64,000 nt of DNA from Calocera cornea HHB12733 (Eukaryota; Basidiomycota; Dacrymycetes; Dacrymycetales; Dacrymycetaceae). Location of the stretch: contig KV423937.1 of NCBI GenBank assembly GCA_001632435.1, positions 62,001-126,000 on the forward strand. The letters are read 5' to 3'. Shown one piece after another: positions 21,107-32,084 of the stretch (the first letter of the stretch is position 1; every line of letters starts with the position of its first letter). The notes under the pieces were generated by a model, which was not told the origin of the DNA, ran no database searches, and saw only the letters and a program-made list of their open reading frames with translations. The translations under genes and the position numbers were made by a program.

Positions 21107-22735
21107 TCAATATTCATCAAGTGTCAACGGCCACGCCTCATTACACACTGCACACCCGTTCCGCTTGGGCCGCGCCCAGTCCTCGCCCTTCCTATCAAAC
21201 CCGCTGAAGTGCACCAGCTCGGGACTCGCGGCCGAGAAGATGCCGGCGGCCTGGATCCACTGGTGCTCGATCCACGGGTCGACGCCGAGCAGGTGCAGCG
21301 ACCTCAGCCGGGGCAAGTTGCTGATCGCTTCGGACATACCCAGCTGGAGATGTATCAGTACACGGGGTGGGGTGAGGGTACGGCATTGTGGGAAGGTGCT
21401 CACGAGAGTCTCGTCGCCTGGCCAGGCACGCAGCCGGATCATGAGTTCCTCCACGGAGGGAGCCATGCTTGCGAGCTGTGCGAGCTTCGCAATCCCCGAG
21501 GCGCGCTGGTTCTCGATCCCCAGCACGCGGAGCGTAGGCATCTGGCTCAGGCTCGTGCAGAGCTCCTCGAACTGCGCGTCAGAGAGGAAGCCGTCAGACT
21601 GGTGCGTCGTGATCGTCGGATCGAGGTTGTCGTACGTCGTCACGGTTATTTGGGAGAGGACCTCGATCGGTCGTCGGCTCCCGTCGGGGAGCGGCCGGAG
21701 GAGCGTGAGCAGCGTGCTCGTCCCTTGCTTGAAGGGCCACCAGACTTGGCGCAGCTTCGGGAGCGCGGTTTCGGGTAGCTGGAAGGGCAGCTCTTGCCAC
21801 GGGTAGGAGTCGCGATTCAAGCACAGCGTCTCTATGTTGACGTGTTCATCCAGGAAGGCCCCCGTGTGCTCGCTCGTTGACACTCTGTCCAGTTGTAACC
21901 ACTTCAGAGCGGGCCAGTGACCTTCCCACAGACGGCTGCTCGCTGCCGGGGGATAGTCGTCGAGAATACGCGGGTCGTAGCCGAAGTGCAGGCTCATGTG
22001 TTGTAGTTGCGGACATCCTTTCATCAACTGTCCCTCGACGGATGCGATGATAGCTGCTTTGGGTCAGCAAGCAGAGACGGGTTCAAGGGATAGCTTACGA
22101 TTCTCGTAATAATCGTCCGAATACCAGGAAAAGTGCGTCAGACCGCTGATTCCGGCGATGGACTAAGAACAAGATGAGATAGGACATCACTAGAGACATT
22201 TATACTGACTGACAGTCTGAGTTTGCTCCAGATGTGTCTCATGTGCTTCGCCGACGACCAGCGAAGCCGAGATGGAAAGCTTCTTGAAAGACGGGCTAGC
22301 AGTTCGGAGTGCAGCGAAGAAGCCTTGGAACAGCCCAAAGTCCAGTGCATCCACGTAGAGCTCTAGTGTGCGGATACAGCATAGCGAGGTTGCGAGTGAC
22401 GCAAGGCCCCCGACCAGCTCCTCCACGGTCGGCTCCTTTCGAGTCATCGGTCTGACAACGCGGAAGCCGCGCCCCACGAGATCATCTTGTTCCTCATAGC
22501 TTTGTATTCGGAGCCGCTGCACCAATGATGCACGTCTTTGAGTATCGATAAGAGACTTCAAATACGGGACGTCTTCAAAGAGGATGTCGATGGATCGCCA
22601 GTTCAGATGGTCTGGAAGCACCAAGGTTTTCAGCCTCTTGCATGTCGACCCCAGAGATAACAAGTCCTGAGGAGCATACACGTGCTCTACTATAACATCG
22701 AGCACCTCCGCTGGAAGTTCTAAGATTTCCAGCAT
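21107..22735 (-). CDS. F-box domain protein with leucine-rich C-terminus
   Basis: Likely substrate receptor of an SCF ubiquitin ligase. Start at 22735 is preferred because it places the F-box at the N-terminus (MLEILELPAEVLDVIVEHVY, then LGSTCKRLKTLVLPD). Exons: 22214-22735, 22099-22162 and 21107-22053. The first donor is the weaker GTCAGT, but the join restores LTHFSWYSDDYYEN in frame. A further 60-nt intron with good borders (21344-21403) may be removed; it is a multiple of three, so both versions stay open. The rest has repeated Leu-rich strands (LPRLRSLHLLGV; MPTLRVLGIEN; PALKWLQLDRV), typical of basidiomycete F-box/LRR proteins. The substrate is unknown. Confidence 0.82.
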
Positions 22736-22941
22736 GGTAGCCTCGACCACATCGGTAGATCCGCCTAGATTTCGTCGTTCCTCGTGAGGGAAATAAGATG
22801 GTTTCGGTGAGAGGCATGTCCCGCGCTGGCAGGACTCCGAAGCCGAAGCGCCGGCACAGCCCCTAATGAAGTCGCGTCGATGAGAAGCGCGTCGATAGTT
22901 GTCGTTCTCGCGTTTGTCAACGGTAACAACAACTAGCCAGC

Positions 22942-24603
22942 ATGTCGTGGGTGACCGACTCGAACGAGGCGCTGCATCTGCGGTTAGGTGAGCCACGTCT
23001 ATTTATCGAACACTGGACTGAATAACGAGCCCTGCATCAGTCCGGGCGCATGGCGAGGAGACACACGACGCGAGGACCGCCGATTTCCACCCCAGCTTCA
23101 CATACCCTGTGCGCAGGATCGCAGTTATTCCCGATGTCCTAGCCGCGCTGAACCTTTGACTAGATCTATGGCGAAGACGAGAAGATATTTGGATATGTGG
23201 ACCTCTATATTGCCGTATGTTGCGATAGTCCCGAGCTACGTAGGTGTGTGCTCACAGAGGTGCTTCAGCTCCACTTCGCTTCGGGCAGCTTGAAGCAGTA
23301 CTTCAAGGTCACCTCTACGAAACAACCCGCAGCGAAAGCCGATGATGTCGAGGGTGCTCTGTACAAGTTCATCCCTCCAGGTGAGTATATGCATGGTCAA
23401 TTCATCATCGGAACGCTGACACTCGTACAGACTATACCAAAGACGAAAAGAAGTTCCTCCGGCAAGTAGAGCAGGATGCCGACGACTTCAAACCAATGGG
23501 CAAGCTGATACATTCTTATACTCGGCCATCCCATGTGAACAAGGGCAAGTCCGTAAAACACGTGCCGAGGGAGGACGATGTCGTCTATGAGGTGTATCAT
23601 GTATGTGACAAGGTTACAGTGCTATGATACGCGCTCATTTTGTAGGCAACATGGGACACGCCCAACTTCCGAGACTACCACCGACATATGCAGATCTTTA
23701 TTCTGCTCTACATCGAAGGAGGATCGTACCTCGTCGAAGATGAAGAGAAGTGGGAGTTCGTTGTATCGTGCGTTCACCGACCAGCGTACTGTGTCGACTA
23801 AGTCTGACAGCCTCCCAGCTACGAGAAAACGAAAAACGCCGAGGGCAAGGAGCGATGGCACTTTGTCGGGTATTCCAGCTTGTATCCCTTCTGGTGCTGG
23901 CCGAACAACGTTCGCCTACGACTGAGGTACGTCTGTCTGACACAATTCTGATCACAATCTGACGATCGTCGTAGCCAGTTTGTCATTATCCCTCCCTACC
24001 AAGGGCAACATCATGGTTTTGAGCTGTACAACACAATCTACAAGCTAACGCGAGATTCCGTCCTCACGACGGAGCTCACGGTCGAGGATCCTAGCGAAGG
24101 GTTCGAAGACATGCGAGATAGATGTGACTTAGCGATGTTGCGGGCGAACACTGAGTTTATGGAGGGTTGGGAGCCGAAGGGCGGTGGGAAGAAGAGCTGG
24201 ACAGCACCAATCAACCGTGAATGGGAGAAGAAGTGGATGAGGGACCTGAAGCTCGCGAAGGTAAGCAAAATTGCATTCGCCATCCGTTCTCTTCGCTGAG
24301 TCCCATCTTCCGTAGCGACAATTCCAAAGGTTGACGGAGATGCTGATCCTTGACCATCTTCAACCTGGAGATCACGCCGCTGAGCGTGCGTTCCGCCTGC
24401 AGGTGAAGGAGCGCCTATACCGATTCAACTACGTGAGAGAACAACTGCATATACAGAGGACTCCGCTTACCTTCGGTTTGTAGGAGATCCTGATACAAAT
24501 GGACAAGCCCGATCGGCTAGACAAACTGGAGGAGACCTACGAGGGTGTGAAGGAGGACTACCTCCGCATCCTGGCTGGAAAGCGGAGAGATGCTCCGAAT
24601 TGA
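22942..24603 (+). CDS. HAT1: Histone acetyltransferase type B catalytic subunit HAT1
   Basis: Acetylates newly made histone H4 (K5/K12) before chromatin assembly, with a WD40 partner (Hat2/RbAp46). Ten exons join in frame: 22942-22987, 23041-23108, 23164-23214, 23269-23380, 23431-23600, 23646-23767, 23819-23926, 23975-24260, 24316-24432 and 24484-24603, giving about 399 aa. Family blocks: WVTDSNEALHLRL at the start, HPSFTYPIYGEDEKIFGYVD, YHRHMQIFILLYIEGGSYL, and HFVGYSSLYPFWCWPNNVRL. The GNAT acetyl-CoA loop FVIIPPYQGQHHG and the catalytic Glu/Asp block ELTVEDPSEGFEDMRD follow. The acetyl-CoA loop normally reads QxxGxG; here the first Gly is His (residue ~238). Divergent from the F-box gene, 206 bp between starts. 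Confidence 0.94.
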
Positions 24604-25405
24604 GCGGGCAGCTTGTTCCTCCCTTTCATTTCGGCCTTGTCGCATTTGTGCTGGCGTGACGAAGGCGGAGCGTTGTTCCCCACCGATTTCTGTTCTATGG
24701 CATCATTCATCAGGCGGACTGATCGCCTTGTATTAGCTGTGCAGGATGGTATTCGACGTTCATGACAACGAACACTGTTGCATTGGCTTAGATTATTAAG
24801 AGTGTCGGCATGGAAGCTCTTCCGAACAGACGGACTGACACAGCATATCATGTGCTCTGCCTGCAGCGTCTTCACTCGAATGATGGACTCGTCGATATTG
24901 ATGTCAAGATGAATTGTCTTCAGGTCGCATGGCCATTCTCATTTCGGAAGTGTTCTCGCGACGTCTCGTCAAGTTGGCAATGTCTGTGCAAGTCCAGGTC
25001 GGAGCCACATCTTCTTCACTCTGGTGATGTTGCGCTGTTCATGCATCTCTCGTGATGCAGCCTTCCCATTACGTTCCTCAACTACACAATACCTCTTTGA
25101 ACAGTGGGACATCGTCCTGGATGGATCGCCTCCGTTTCCAAGCGCGATGCTTCCCACGGACTTACAGCCTACAGCGAGCGACAATATATTCGCTGTCCGT
25201 ATTCCCGCGGGCAACAGCTGATGGCAGAGATGATTGCAGAGCTACTGCTCGGTGTCCATCCCGGGCTTCTGCTAGCTAGCTACAGCAGCTCGAGATGCTG
25301 ACCAGCAGCTTGCAGCCTATATAAAGGCCTGCAGAACACGTCCCAAACGAAGCAGACCACACCTCGACAACGCCCAGCAGACAGCCCATCACACAGCCGA
25401 CAACG
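24604..25405. other. Intergenic region upstream of the secreted peptide gene
   Basis: About 800 bp; no gene supported. The last 100 bp contain a TATA box and C/A-rich leader for the peptide gene. Confidence 0.45.
25318..25325 (+). promoter_or_regulatory. TATA box of the secreted peptide gene
   Basis: TATATAAA at 25318-25325, 81 bp upstream of the ATG at 25406 and followed by an A/C-rich leader. A consensus TATA box is uncommon among the genes here and points to a regulated or strongly expressed gene. Confidence 0.6.
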
Positions 25406-25774
25406 ATGCGCTTCCACCTCGCTCTCGCCACGCTCACCGCCGTCTTTGTATTCGCTTTGGCTGCTGCTGTTCCGACAGAGCACCCGGACGGCCTTTGTGG
25501 TGGGATGCCTTGCCCGGGCAAGCGGGCCGTCGACCATACAGACGGACTGTGCGGCGGGATGCCGTGCCCCGGCAAGGTCAGCCCGGATTTAGACTGTTCA
25601 GCGTAAGTAACAAGACGGGAATGCTAACGGTCTCCTAGCTCTGAACGACCGATGCAAACCTTGCACTCGCGTCAACACCGGAACGCCTGCCTATCGGACG
25701 ACCGCGCGATCGCCCGCCCGGCGAACGAGCGAGAGGCCGGGGAACAAAGTATGCAGAGCCTCAACCACATGTAA
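25406..25774 (+). CDS. Secreted Kex2-type repeat peptide precursor, undescribed
   Basis: Small precursor with a clear signal peptide (MRFHLALATLTAVFVFALAA). Two identical cores DGLCGGMPCPGK follow, coded at 25487-25522 and 25541-25576. The first core is followed by Arg, making Lys-Arg, a Kex2 site; the cores are separated by RAVDHT. Six of twelve codons differ between the copies and every difference is silent, showing selection on the peptide. Unspliced, the frame ends DLDCSA at 25606 (66 aa). A GTAAGT...CTAG intron (25604-25639) with a good branch site would extend it to 25774. No CaaX box, so it is not a classical basidiomycete lipopeptide pheromone. Each core has two Cys that could form a disulfide or bind metal. 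No family recognised; function unknown. Confidence 0.75.
25487..25576 (+). repeat. Coding direct repeat, two 36-bp peptide cores
   Basis: Two 36-bp units, start to start 54 bp, encoding the same 12 residues. Substitutions fall only at third positions of the Gly, Leu, Cys, Gly, Pro and Pro codons. The unit is therefore 54 bp including the linker with the dibasic site. Confidence 0.9.
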
Positions 25775-25807
25775 TTAGCCAGTAGAAATACACCCATCAC
25801 CGCACAT

Positions 25808-28280
25808 TCAGCGCTTCCTCATATCCCTCACGCTCAGATAGAGCATATCCCCGTCCTCCAAGTTATAGCTCGCCATCGTCTGCGCGTTCGTGAGCGTCTT
25901 GCCCTGGAAGGTGAGCCTGATCCTGCCGACGGGGCAGGTCGAGTCCAAGAGCTGGACGATCCTGTCCCTGAGGGTGCTGACGAGGAGCGTGAGGGGCAGC
26001 TCGGGCACCTCGGCGACCTTGCCGTCAAAGTGCCAGCCGGGGTTGTCCTCGGCGTTGGGGAGCTGCACCTGGATGCTGATGGGCTCGGGGTGCATGGCGA
26101 GCCAGTCGGCCTCGCTGTACGTGTGCCCGTCGTACCGCTCGATCCGCTGGCGCTTCGCGGGCGGCTGCTCAGCCTCGGGCGGCGTGGCGGCTTCGTCGGG
26201 CGTGGGCGTGGCGGACCCGCCGGGCGTGGCGGAGAGCGCGGCGAGCCGGCTCGGGTGCATGCCGGGCGGGGCGAACCCTGCGGGCGGGGCAGGCGCGGGC
26301 GTGAAGCTGCCTACGCTCGCCCCGGGCCCGCCGTACACGGGCGCGGTCGCGGGCTGGGGCGCAGCTGAGACAACCGCGTTGGCGTACTCCGGGAGGGCGG
26401 GGGCGTTGAGCGCCGCGGGCGCGGGGGTGATGCCCGGCCCGAGCGCAGGGCCGATGGAGGGCACGGACGAGTCGGCCATGACGCCCAGGCCCTTGGAGCG
26501 GTGGATGGCCGCGATCTGCTCCTCGAAGTTGACGTTGCTCTGGAACTTGCCCGCGGTGCTCTCCTTGGAGGCGGTATGCCCGTCCCAGACGATCTTCTCC
26601 CTCTCCCTCGCGCGGGCCTTCTCCGCCTCCTCCTCGGCGCGGCGGGCGACCTCGTCCTCCGCCGCGCCGAAGATATCGACGCGTGTGCGGGCGAGGGTGC
26701 GGAGGGACGAGGCGACGTTTGCGCCGAACTGGAGCTCGTTCGCCTGCGCGCGCCGCTGCTCCAGCACGTCCCGCTGCGACTTCCAGCGCGGGTCGAGCAG
26801 CTCGATGCGCATGTGCTCCTCCAGCTCGTCGATCGGGATCTGCTGCCCGCAGATCGTGCACGTCGTCGTCGCTTTCTTGGCCCCGCGCTGGATGCCTGCA
26901 ACGCCGTCATATCATCAGCGTATGGCCACATCAGAGAGCCAGAACAGGGAGAGGAGACGCACCTCGGGGAACGTAGTTCTCGCGGATCTTCATCTGCCCG
27001 CCAGGCAGCTGCACCTGGGCCATCGCCTCCCTCCTGAGCCTGTCCGCCTCCTCCTGGGCCAAGCTCGCCGCGGCATCCTCCATGCTCGCATCCTCCCCCT
27101 TGTCGGCCGCCCCGACCTCCGGCAGCTTCCGCTTGACGCCCGCGACGGCCTCGGCCCTGTCCGCGCGGCCCTGCTCCTCCCTCGCCCTGGTCTCCTCCAC
27201 CGCCGCGCGGTTGCGCACGTCCGCAGCCTCGTTCGCAGCCTTGATCTCCTCCGTCGTGCTCTCGTTGATCATCCTGGCCATGCGCTTCTGGGCAAGCGTC
27301 ATGCTCTCGACGTCCTGCACGCTCATGGGCGGAGGCAGCTCGGCGGCCGCGTCGGCAGGGGTGAACTCGATCGTCTGCACAACGGCGTAGTCGTGCCAGT
27401 CAATCTCGGCGAACGCCTTGCGCTCCGCCTCCTGGTCCTCGGCCCGCTTCTTCTCCCGGTCGCGCTTCCACCGCTCCCAGTCCGCCCGCGCCCGGCTCTC
27501 CTCAAGCAGCCTCGCTTTGCCCGCGGGACCCGCATCGGCCCGCAGCTTCTCCCTCGCGTCGCCCGTCGGCAGGAGCACGGTCTTGTACTGGCTGACGAGG
27601 CGGGAGAAGTAGCCGAACAGCGGGTGCGTCGGGCGGAGGAACTCGAACTCGGGGTTCTGGCCCTCGCGCACGCTCAGCGCCTGCAGGAAGCCCGCTCCGC
27701 GCACGGCGAAGAAGAGCGCGGTGAGCTTGATCGTGTCCACCTCGAGCGGGGAAGTGCGCGGCGTGGGGAGGACAAACTCGAGCTCGGGCGGCTCGGGCGG
27801 CGCGGCCCTGTGCCGGCCCGTGGGCTTCTTCGTCGTCGCCGCGTCAGCTTCAGCCTCGCCCTCCCCTCCCGCGCCTGCGCCCGCGCCCTCCCCCGCAGCA
27901 GCACCAGGAGCAGGAGAAGGCCGGACGGCGGCGCCCGTATCGGCGTTGACAGCCTCGCCGGCGCGGATGGACTCGACGCGGAGGCGGTAGTACGGGTGGT
28001 AGGCGTCGAGCGGGGCGAGGAAGGCGAACTTTGGGTCGGTGCGCTGGGACTCGCGCACGCGCTCCTCGAACTGCGTCGGGTTCTGCGAGCGCGCGACGTG
28101 CAGCGCCGTACGGTCGATTATTGCTGGAGGAGGGTGGGGGAGGGCGGTCAGCGTGGGGTCGATGGAGAGTGGAAAGGGAGGGCAGGGGGAGGGGGAGGGG
28201 ACGCACTCCTGATGTCGGGCGGGGGGTAGATCATCCCCGTGGCGTACTTGGGCGCGTCGTCGGGGGCGGGGGCAGGGGCA

Positions 28281-28312
<32 letters not shown>

Positions 28313-28372
28313 GGCAGAGTGCCCGTTCAGGCCGTTCGTGCCCGGCGCGGGGGCCATCTCGACGTGTGCCAT
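25808..28372 (-). CDS. SF3A1: Splicing factor 3A subunit 1 (SF3a120/Prp21)
   Basis: Subunit of SF3a, required for mature U2 snRNP and prespliceosome assembly; nuclear. Start at 28372 (MAHVEMAPAPGTNGLNG). Introns lie near 28105-28205 and 26895-26965. Domains in order: a PT-repeat N-terminus; SURP1 (AIIDRTALHVARSQNPTQFE, then FLAPLDAYHPYYRLRV); SURP2 (DTIKLTALFFAVRGAGFLQA to HPLFGYFSRLVSQYKTV); a charged region; the Prp21 core with a CTICGQQIPIDELEEHMRIE zinc-finger-like motif and LLDPRWKSQRDVL; and a C-terminal ubiquitin-like domain (LTFQGKTLTNAQTMASYNLE) ending RDMRKR. This full order is diagnostic. Alanine/proline-rich inserts make it longer than the yeast protein. Divergent from the ABCG gene, 348 bp between starts. 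Confidence 0.95.
28280..28315. repeat. Coding hexamer repeat (Pro-Thr)n
   Basis: Tandem GGTGTC hexamers in the 5' coding region of SF3A1 encode alternating Thr-Pro residues (PTPTPTPTPTP). A length-variable microsatellite is expected here; it does not disturb the frame. Confidence 0.75.
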
Positions 28373-28720
28373 CCTTGCTGGCTGGGGGTGGTGGTGGGCG
28401 GGGTGTGGTCGATCGCAGCAAAGTGCGGTCTGAAAGTGAGCGGCACGGACGCAACCCTCCCGGAAGCATCTCTCATTCTCATTCAGGGACCGGTCGCCTG
28501 TCGCGGGTCGGGGTGGGGCGACGCAGCGCCTTGCGTCTGCACAGGTCAAGAGCAGGCAAGAAGGAACAGGCCATCGGCCTGGTGGGTTATTCAGGGCGAC
28601 GACGACTGGGGCGAGCGTTGGTTGATCCCCTCCTGCCTTCCTGCCCTCCTCCCTCAGCCCTCTCTGCGGTCCTCCTGTGTGTCTCTGCTGGAACGGCTGT
28701 GATCGGCCGACACCGTGACG

Positions 28721-31700
28721 ATGCTCGCCTTGCTGCTGCTCTCCGCTCTGCTGCTCGCGCCACTGCGCTCCCGCCCGCTCCTGCCCACCGCCCTCGCCCA
28801 GCAATGCGAGCAGTACGCGCTGCCGCTCACCCCGAGCACGTGCCTCTGCCCCCCAGGCTTCTCGGGCCCGACGTGCTCCCTCCCCGCCTGCTCCGGCAAC
28901 CTCTTCCAGGGCACCGCCCGCCCCGCCGCCCAGCCCCTAACCGCCCAGGGACAGCCATACAGCAACCTCACCGCCTCCTCCTGCGCCTGCGAGCCGGGCT
29001 GGGCAGGCGAGGGATGCAACGTCTGCCGCACCAGCTCCGTCTGCCAGAACGACTTCTGGGCCAGCTCATTCAACACCACTATCGCCGGCGGCTCCAGCGG
29101 CGTCGACCTCACCGGCGTCACCCCCGACCAGACGGGAAACCAGAGCGTCGTGTGCAACACGGACAGCAGGGTGTATGCGGCCGGCGAGCTCAGCTGCGAC
29201 GTCAATGTGCGCATTCCCATCCACTCACCATTCTCATTGCATCGTATGCTAACCGCACCCCGGCAGAACCCGACGCTGCAATCGCTCTTCCCGCTCCAGT
29301 CGACGCTGACGATCCTGCGCATCCTCACCCCGTCCCTCACCCCCTACCCGAACGTCTCCGCCCTCCCCTTCCCAAACAGCACCATCCTCGCCCAGCTCTG
29401 GTACGCCGGCGTCGAGCAGTTCTTCTGCTCCGCCTCCTCCTGCACCCAGGCGCTCGACACCGCCGGCGCAGGCTCCAGCGACTGGCAGTGCACCGACCTG
29501 CAGTGCACGTGCCGCCCCGGCGCGGACTTCTGCGGGGCCGTCCCCGCACTCAACCTCACCAGCACCATCGACACCCTCTCCGGCACGCTCGAGATCTCCT
29601 GCGACGCCGTCAACGCGAGCTCAAGCACCGGCACAGCATGCGCGTTCAAGCAGAGCGTGCTGGAGCAGCTGTTTGGCGCGGGCGGGCTCAGCATGCAGAA
29701 CTGCGTGTTTGGCGAGTGCGTCCGGCAGGGCGTCATCGACGACGCGCTGGGCAACACCAACAGCACCGCTGCCTCCTCCTCCTCCTCGGCAGGGCTGAGC
29801 GGAGGCGTCATCGCCGGCCTCGCAGTGGTCGGCGCCTTCGTCCTCGCCGCGCTGCTCCTGCTGGCCTGGGGCCTCTGGGACCAGCACCGAGCGCGCTCGG
29901 GCGCCTCGGGCCTGTCCGAAGCCGCCGCAGCGCTCGAGAAGCCCCCCGGGGGCATCGGGCTCGAGTGGCACGACCTCTCCTACGCCGTCTCCCTGCGCTC
30001 GGGGCTCGGCACGCTCCTGCGCGGGCGGAGCAAGCCCCTGTACCCGGAGGACGGCGCCGCCTCCGCCGCGGAGGAGCTCGACAGCCAGGGGGCAAAGCTC
30101 ATCCTCCGCGGCGTCTCGGGCCGCGTCGCGCCGGGCACGATGGTCGCCATCCTCGGCCCGTCCGGCGCGGGCAAGACCACCGTCGTCGAGCTCCTCGCGG
30201 GGAAGCGGAAGGAGGGCCGCGCCACGGGCGACGTGCGCTACTTCTCCGGCGCGGACGGCGCCCCCCTCCCGCGCGTGCCCAGGGTCGGCTTCGTCGACCA
30301 GAGCGACGTCCTCCCCGCCAACCTCACCGTCAGGGAGACGCTGCTCTTCGCCGCGCGGCTCCGCCTTCCCGAGACGACGCCGGCGGCGGACAAGCAGGCG
30401 CGCGTGTTCGAGGTGCTCAACCAGCTCGGCCTGGCCCACGTCGCCGACACGCGCATCGGCTCGGGCGAGCGCCGCGGCATCTCCGGCGGGGAGATGCGGC
30501 GGGTGAGCATCGGCTGCGAGCTCGTCGCCCGCCCCGCCGTGCTCATCCTCGACGAGCCGACGAGCGGGCTCGACAGCGTCTCGGCGCACAAGGTCGCCAG
30601 CGTGCTCCGCGCGCTCTGCCACGACCCGGCAAACCCCACCGTCGTCCTCGCCTCCATCCACCAGCCCAGCAGCAGGCTCTACCAGACATTCGACAAGGTC
30701 ATGCTCCTCTCGGCCGGCAGCACCCTCTACTTTGGAGACGGCGGAGCCGCTCCCGCAGAGTACTTTGCACAGCGCGGGAGGCCCTGCGCACAGGGCTACA
30801 ATGTCGCCGACCACCTGCTGGATATCGCTTCCGACCCGTCGAGCTCGGCCCTCGCGCTCGCCCCAGCTGCAGCTGGAGCGCAGAACGGCGCCAACGGGGG
30901 GAACGGCGCGCTCCGGCACACGCCGAGCGAGGAGGCAGAGAAGGACCTCTCCGCGCCCTCGCACCCGACGTTCGAGAGCGAGCACGCGCCGCTGGGCGTC
31001 CCCGGTGCCCCCTCCCCAGGCGCGGGGCTCAAGCGCGGCCGCATGCGCACCAGCGGCCGGTACGCCGCGACGTTCCTCACGCAGCTGCAGGTGCTCTCGG
31101 GCAGGGAGTGGAAGAACCTCTGCAGGGACCTCTCCCTCTTCGCTGCCCACCTCGCCGTCGCCATCGTCCTCGGCGTCTTCACGGGCGGGCTGTACTACAA
31201 GACGGGCATCACGATCGCGGGCTTCCAGAGCCGGATCGGCTGTCTCTTCTTCCTCGTGCGTCTTCCCACCTCCCTCTCCCTCCCATGCCTCGACCCGTTG
31301 CTAACGCTATCCGCTGCAGGGCTCGCTGCTCAGCTTCTCCGCGCTCTCGGCCCTGCACAACCTCACCGTCATCCGCCCGCTCTTCCTGCGCGAGCGCGCA
31401 GGCGGGTACTACAGCCCCACTGCCTGGCTCCTCTCCCGCGTCATCTGGGACGTCATCCCCCTCCGCATCGTCCCCACCATATTCGTATCGACGATCACGT
31501 ACTGGATGGCGGGGCTCAGTCCCGAGCCGGCAAACTTCTTCAAGTTCCTCCTCATCCTCATCCTCTACGCGCTCGTCTTGACCCTCTTCGTGAGCTCGAG
31601 TTCCTCCCCGCGCGAGCGAACGCGACCGTACTGACACGCTTACCAGAACTTCTTCTACGCCGCCATCTTCTCCAACGGCGGTATCGCCATCCTCCTCTCG

Positions 31701-32084
31701 GCGCTGTTCAACCTCGCCCAGATGACCTTCGCCGGCTTCTTCGTCCACCTCGACACGATCCCGCCCGTGCTCCGCTGGCTGCAGTGGCTCTGCCCGCTCA
31801 AGTACACCCTCGAGGCGCTCAGCGTGAACGAGGTCAATTCCGGCCTCATGATCGAGGACACGCTCTCGGGCGTGCCCGTCGACGTCTCCGCCCAGCTGAT
31901 CATGAACCTGGCAAGTCGTCCCTTTCGCTTACGCGCGTAGAATGCGACGCTGATACATGCGTAGCTGTTCGGCTTCGGGGACAACAACTACTATCGGGAC
32001 GTGCTCGTCCTCTTCGCCTTCATCGCCGGCTTCGGCATCGCCCTCATCGGTGCCGTCTGGTTCAGGCTGCGCGAGACGCGTTGA
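28721..32084 (+). CDS. ADP1: ABCG-family transporter with EGF-like ectodomain, ADP1 type
   Basis: Putative half-size ABC transporter of the ABCG (White/PDR-like) family, matching yeast Adp1 in architecture; the substrate is unknown. Exons: 28721-29206, 29267-31255, 31320-31589, 31647-31910 and 31965-32084, about 1042 aa. A signal peptide is followed by Cys-rich EGF-like units (STCLCPPGFSGPTCS; SSCACEPGWAGEGCNVC) and Asn-glycosylation motifs. A first TM (GGVIAGLAVVGAFVLAALLL) comes next. The ATPase has Walker A GPSGAGKT, signature SGGEMRRVSIG and Walker B VLILDEPTSGLDS. The ABC2 membrane domain ends VWFRLRETR. The last intron (31911-31964) is GC-AG (donor GCAAGT), required to keep MNL joined to LFGFGDNNYYRDV. 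Confidence 0.93.

Noticed and set aside
25406..25774. Secreted repeat peptide as a mating pheromone precursor
   Set aside because: Basidiomycete pheromone precursors end in a CaaX prenylation box and lack a conventional signal peptide; this precursor has a signal peptide and no CaaX in either splice form.
25890..28229. 779-aa plus-strand frame antisense to SF3A1
   Set aside because: Shadow of the SF3A1 coding strand in GC-rich DNA. The minus strand has SURP and ubiquitin-like domains in the right order.
28288..31581. 1097-aa plus-strand frame overlapping the ABCG gene
   Set aside because: Arg/Pro/Ala-rich out-of-frame shadow of the transporter; the 28721 frame has all ABC motifs.
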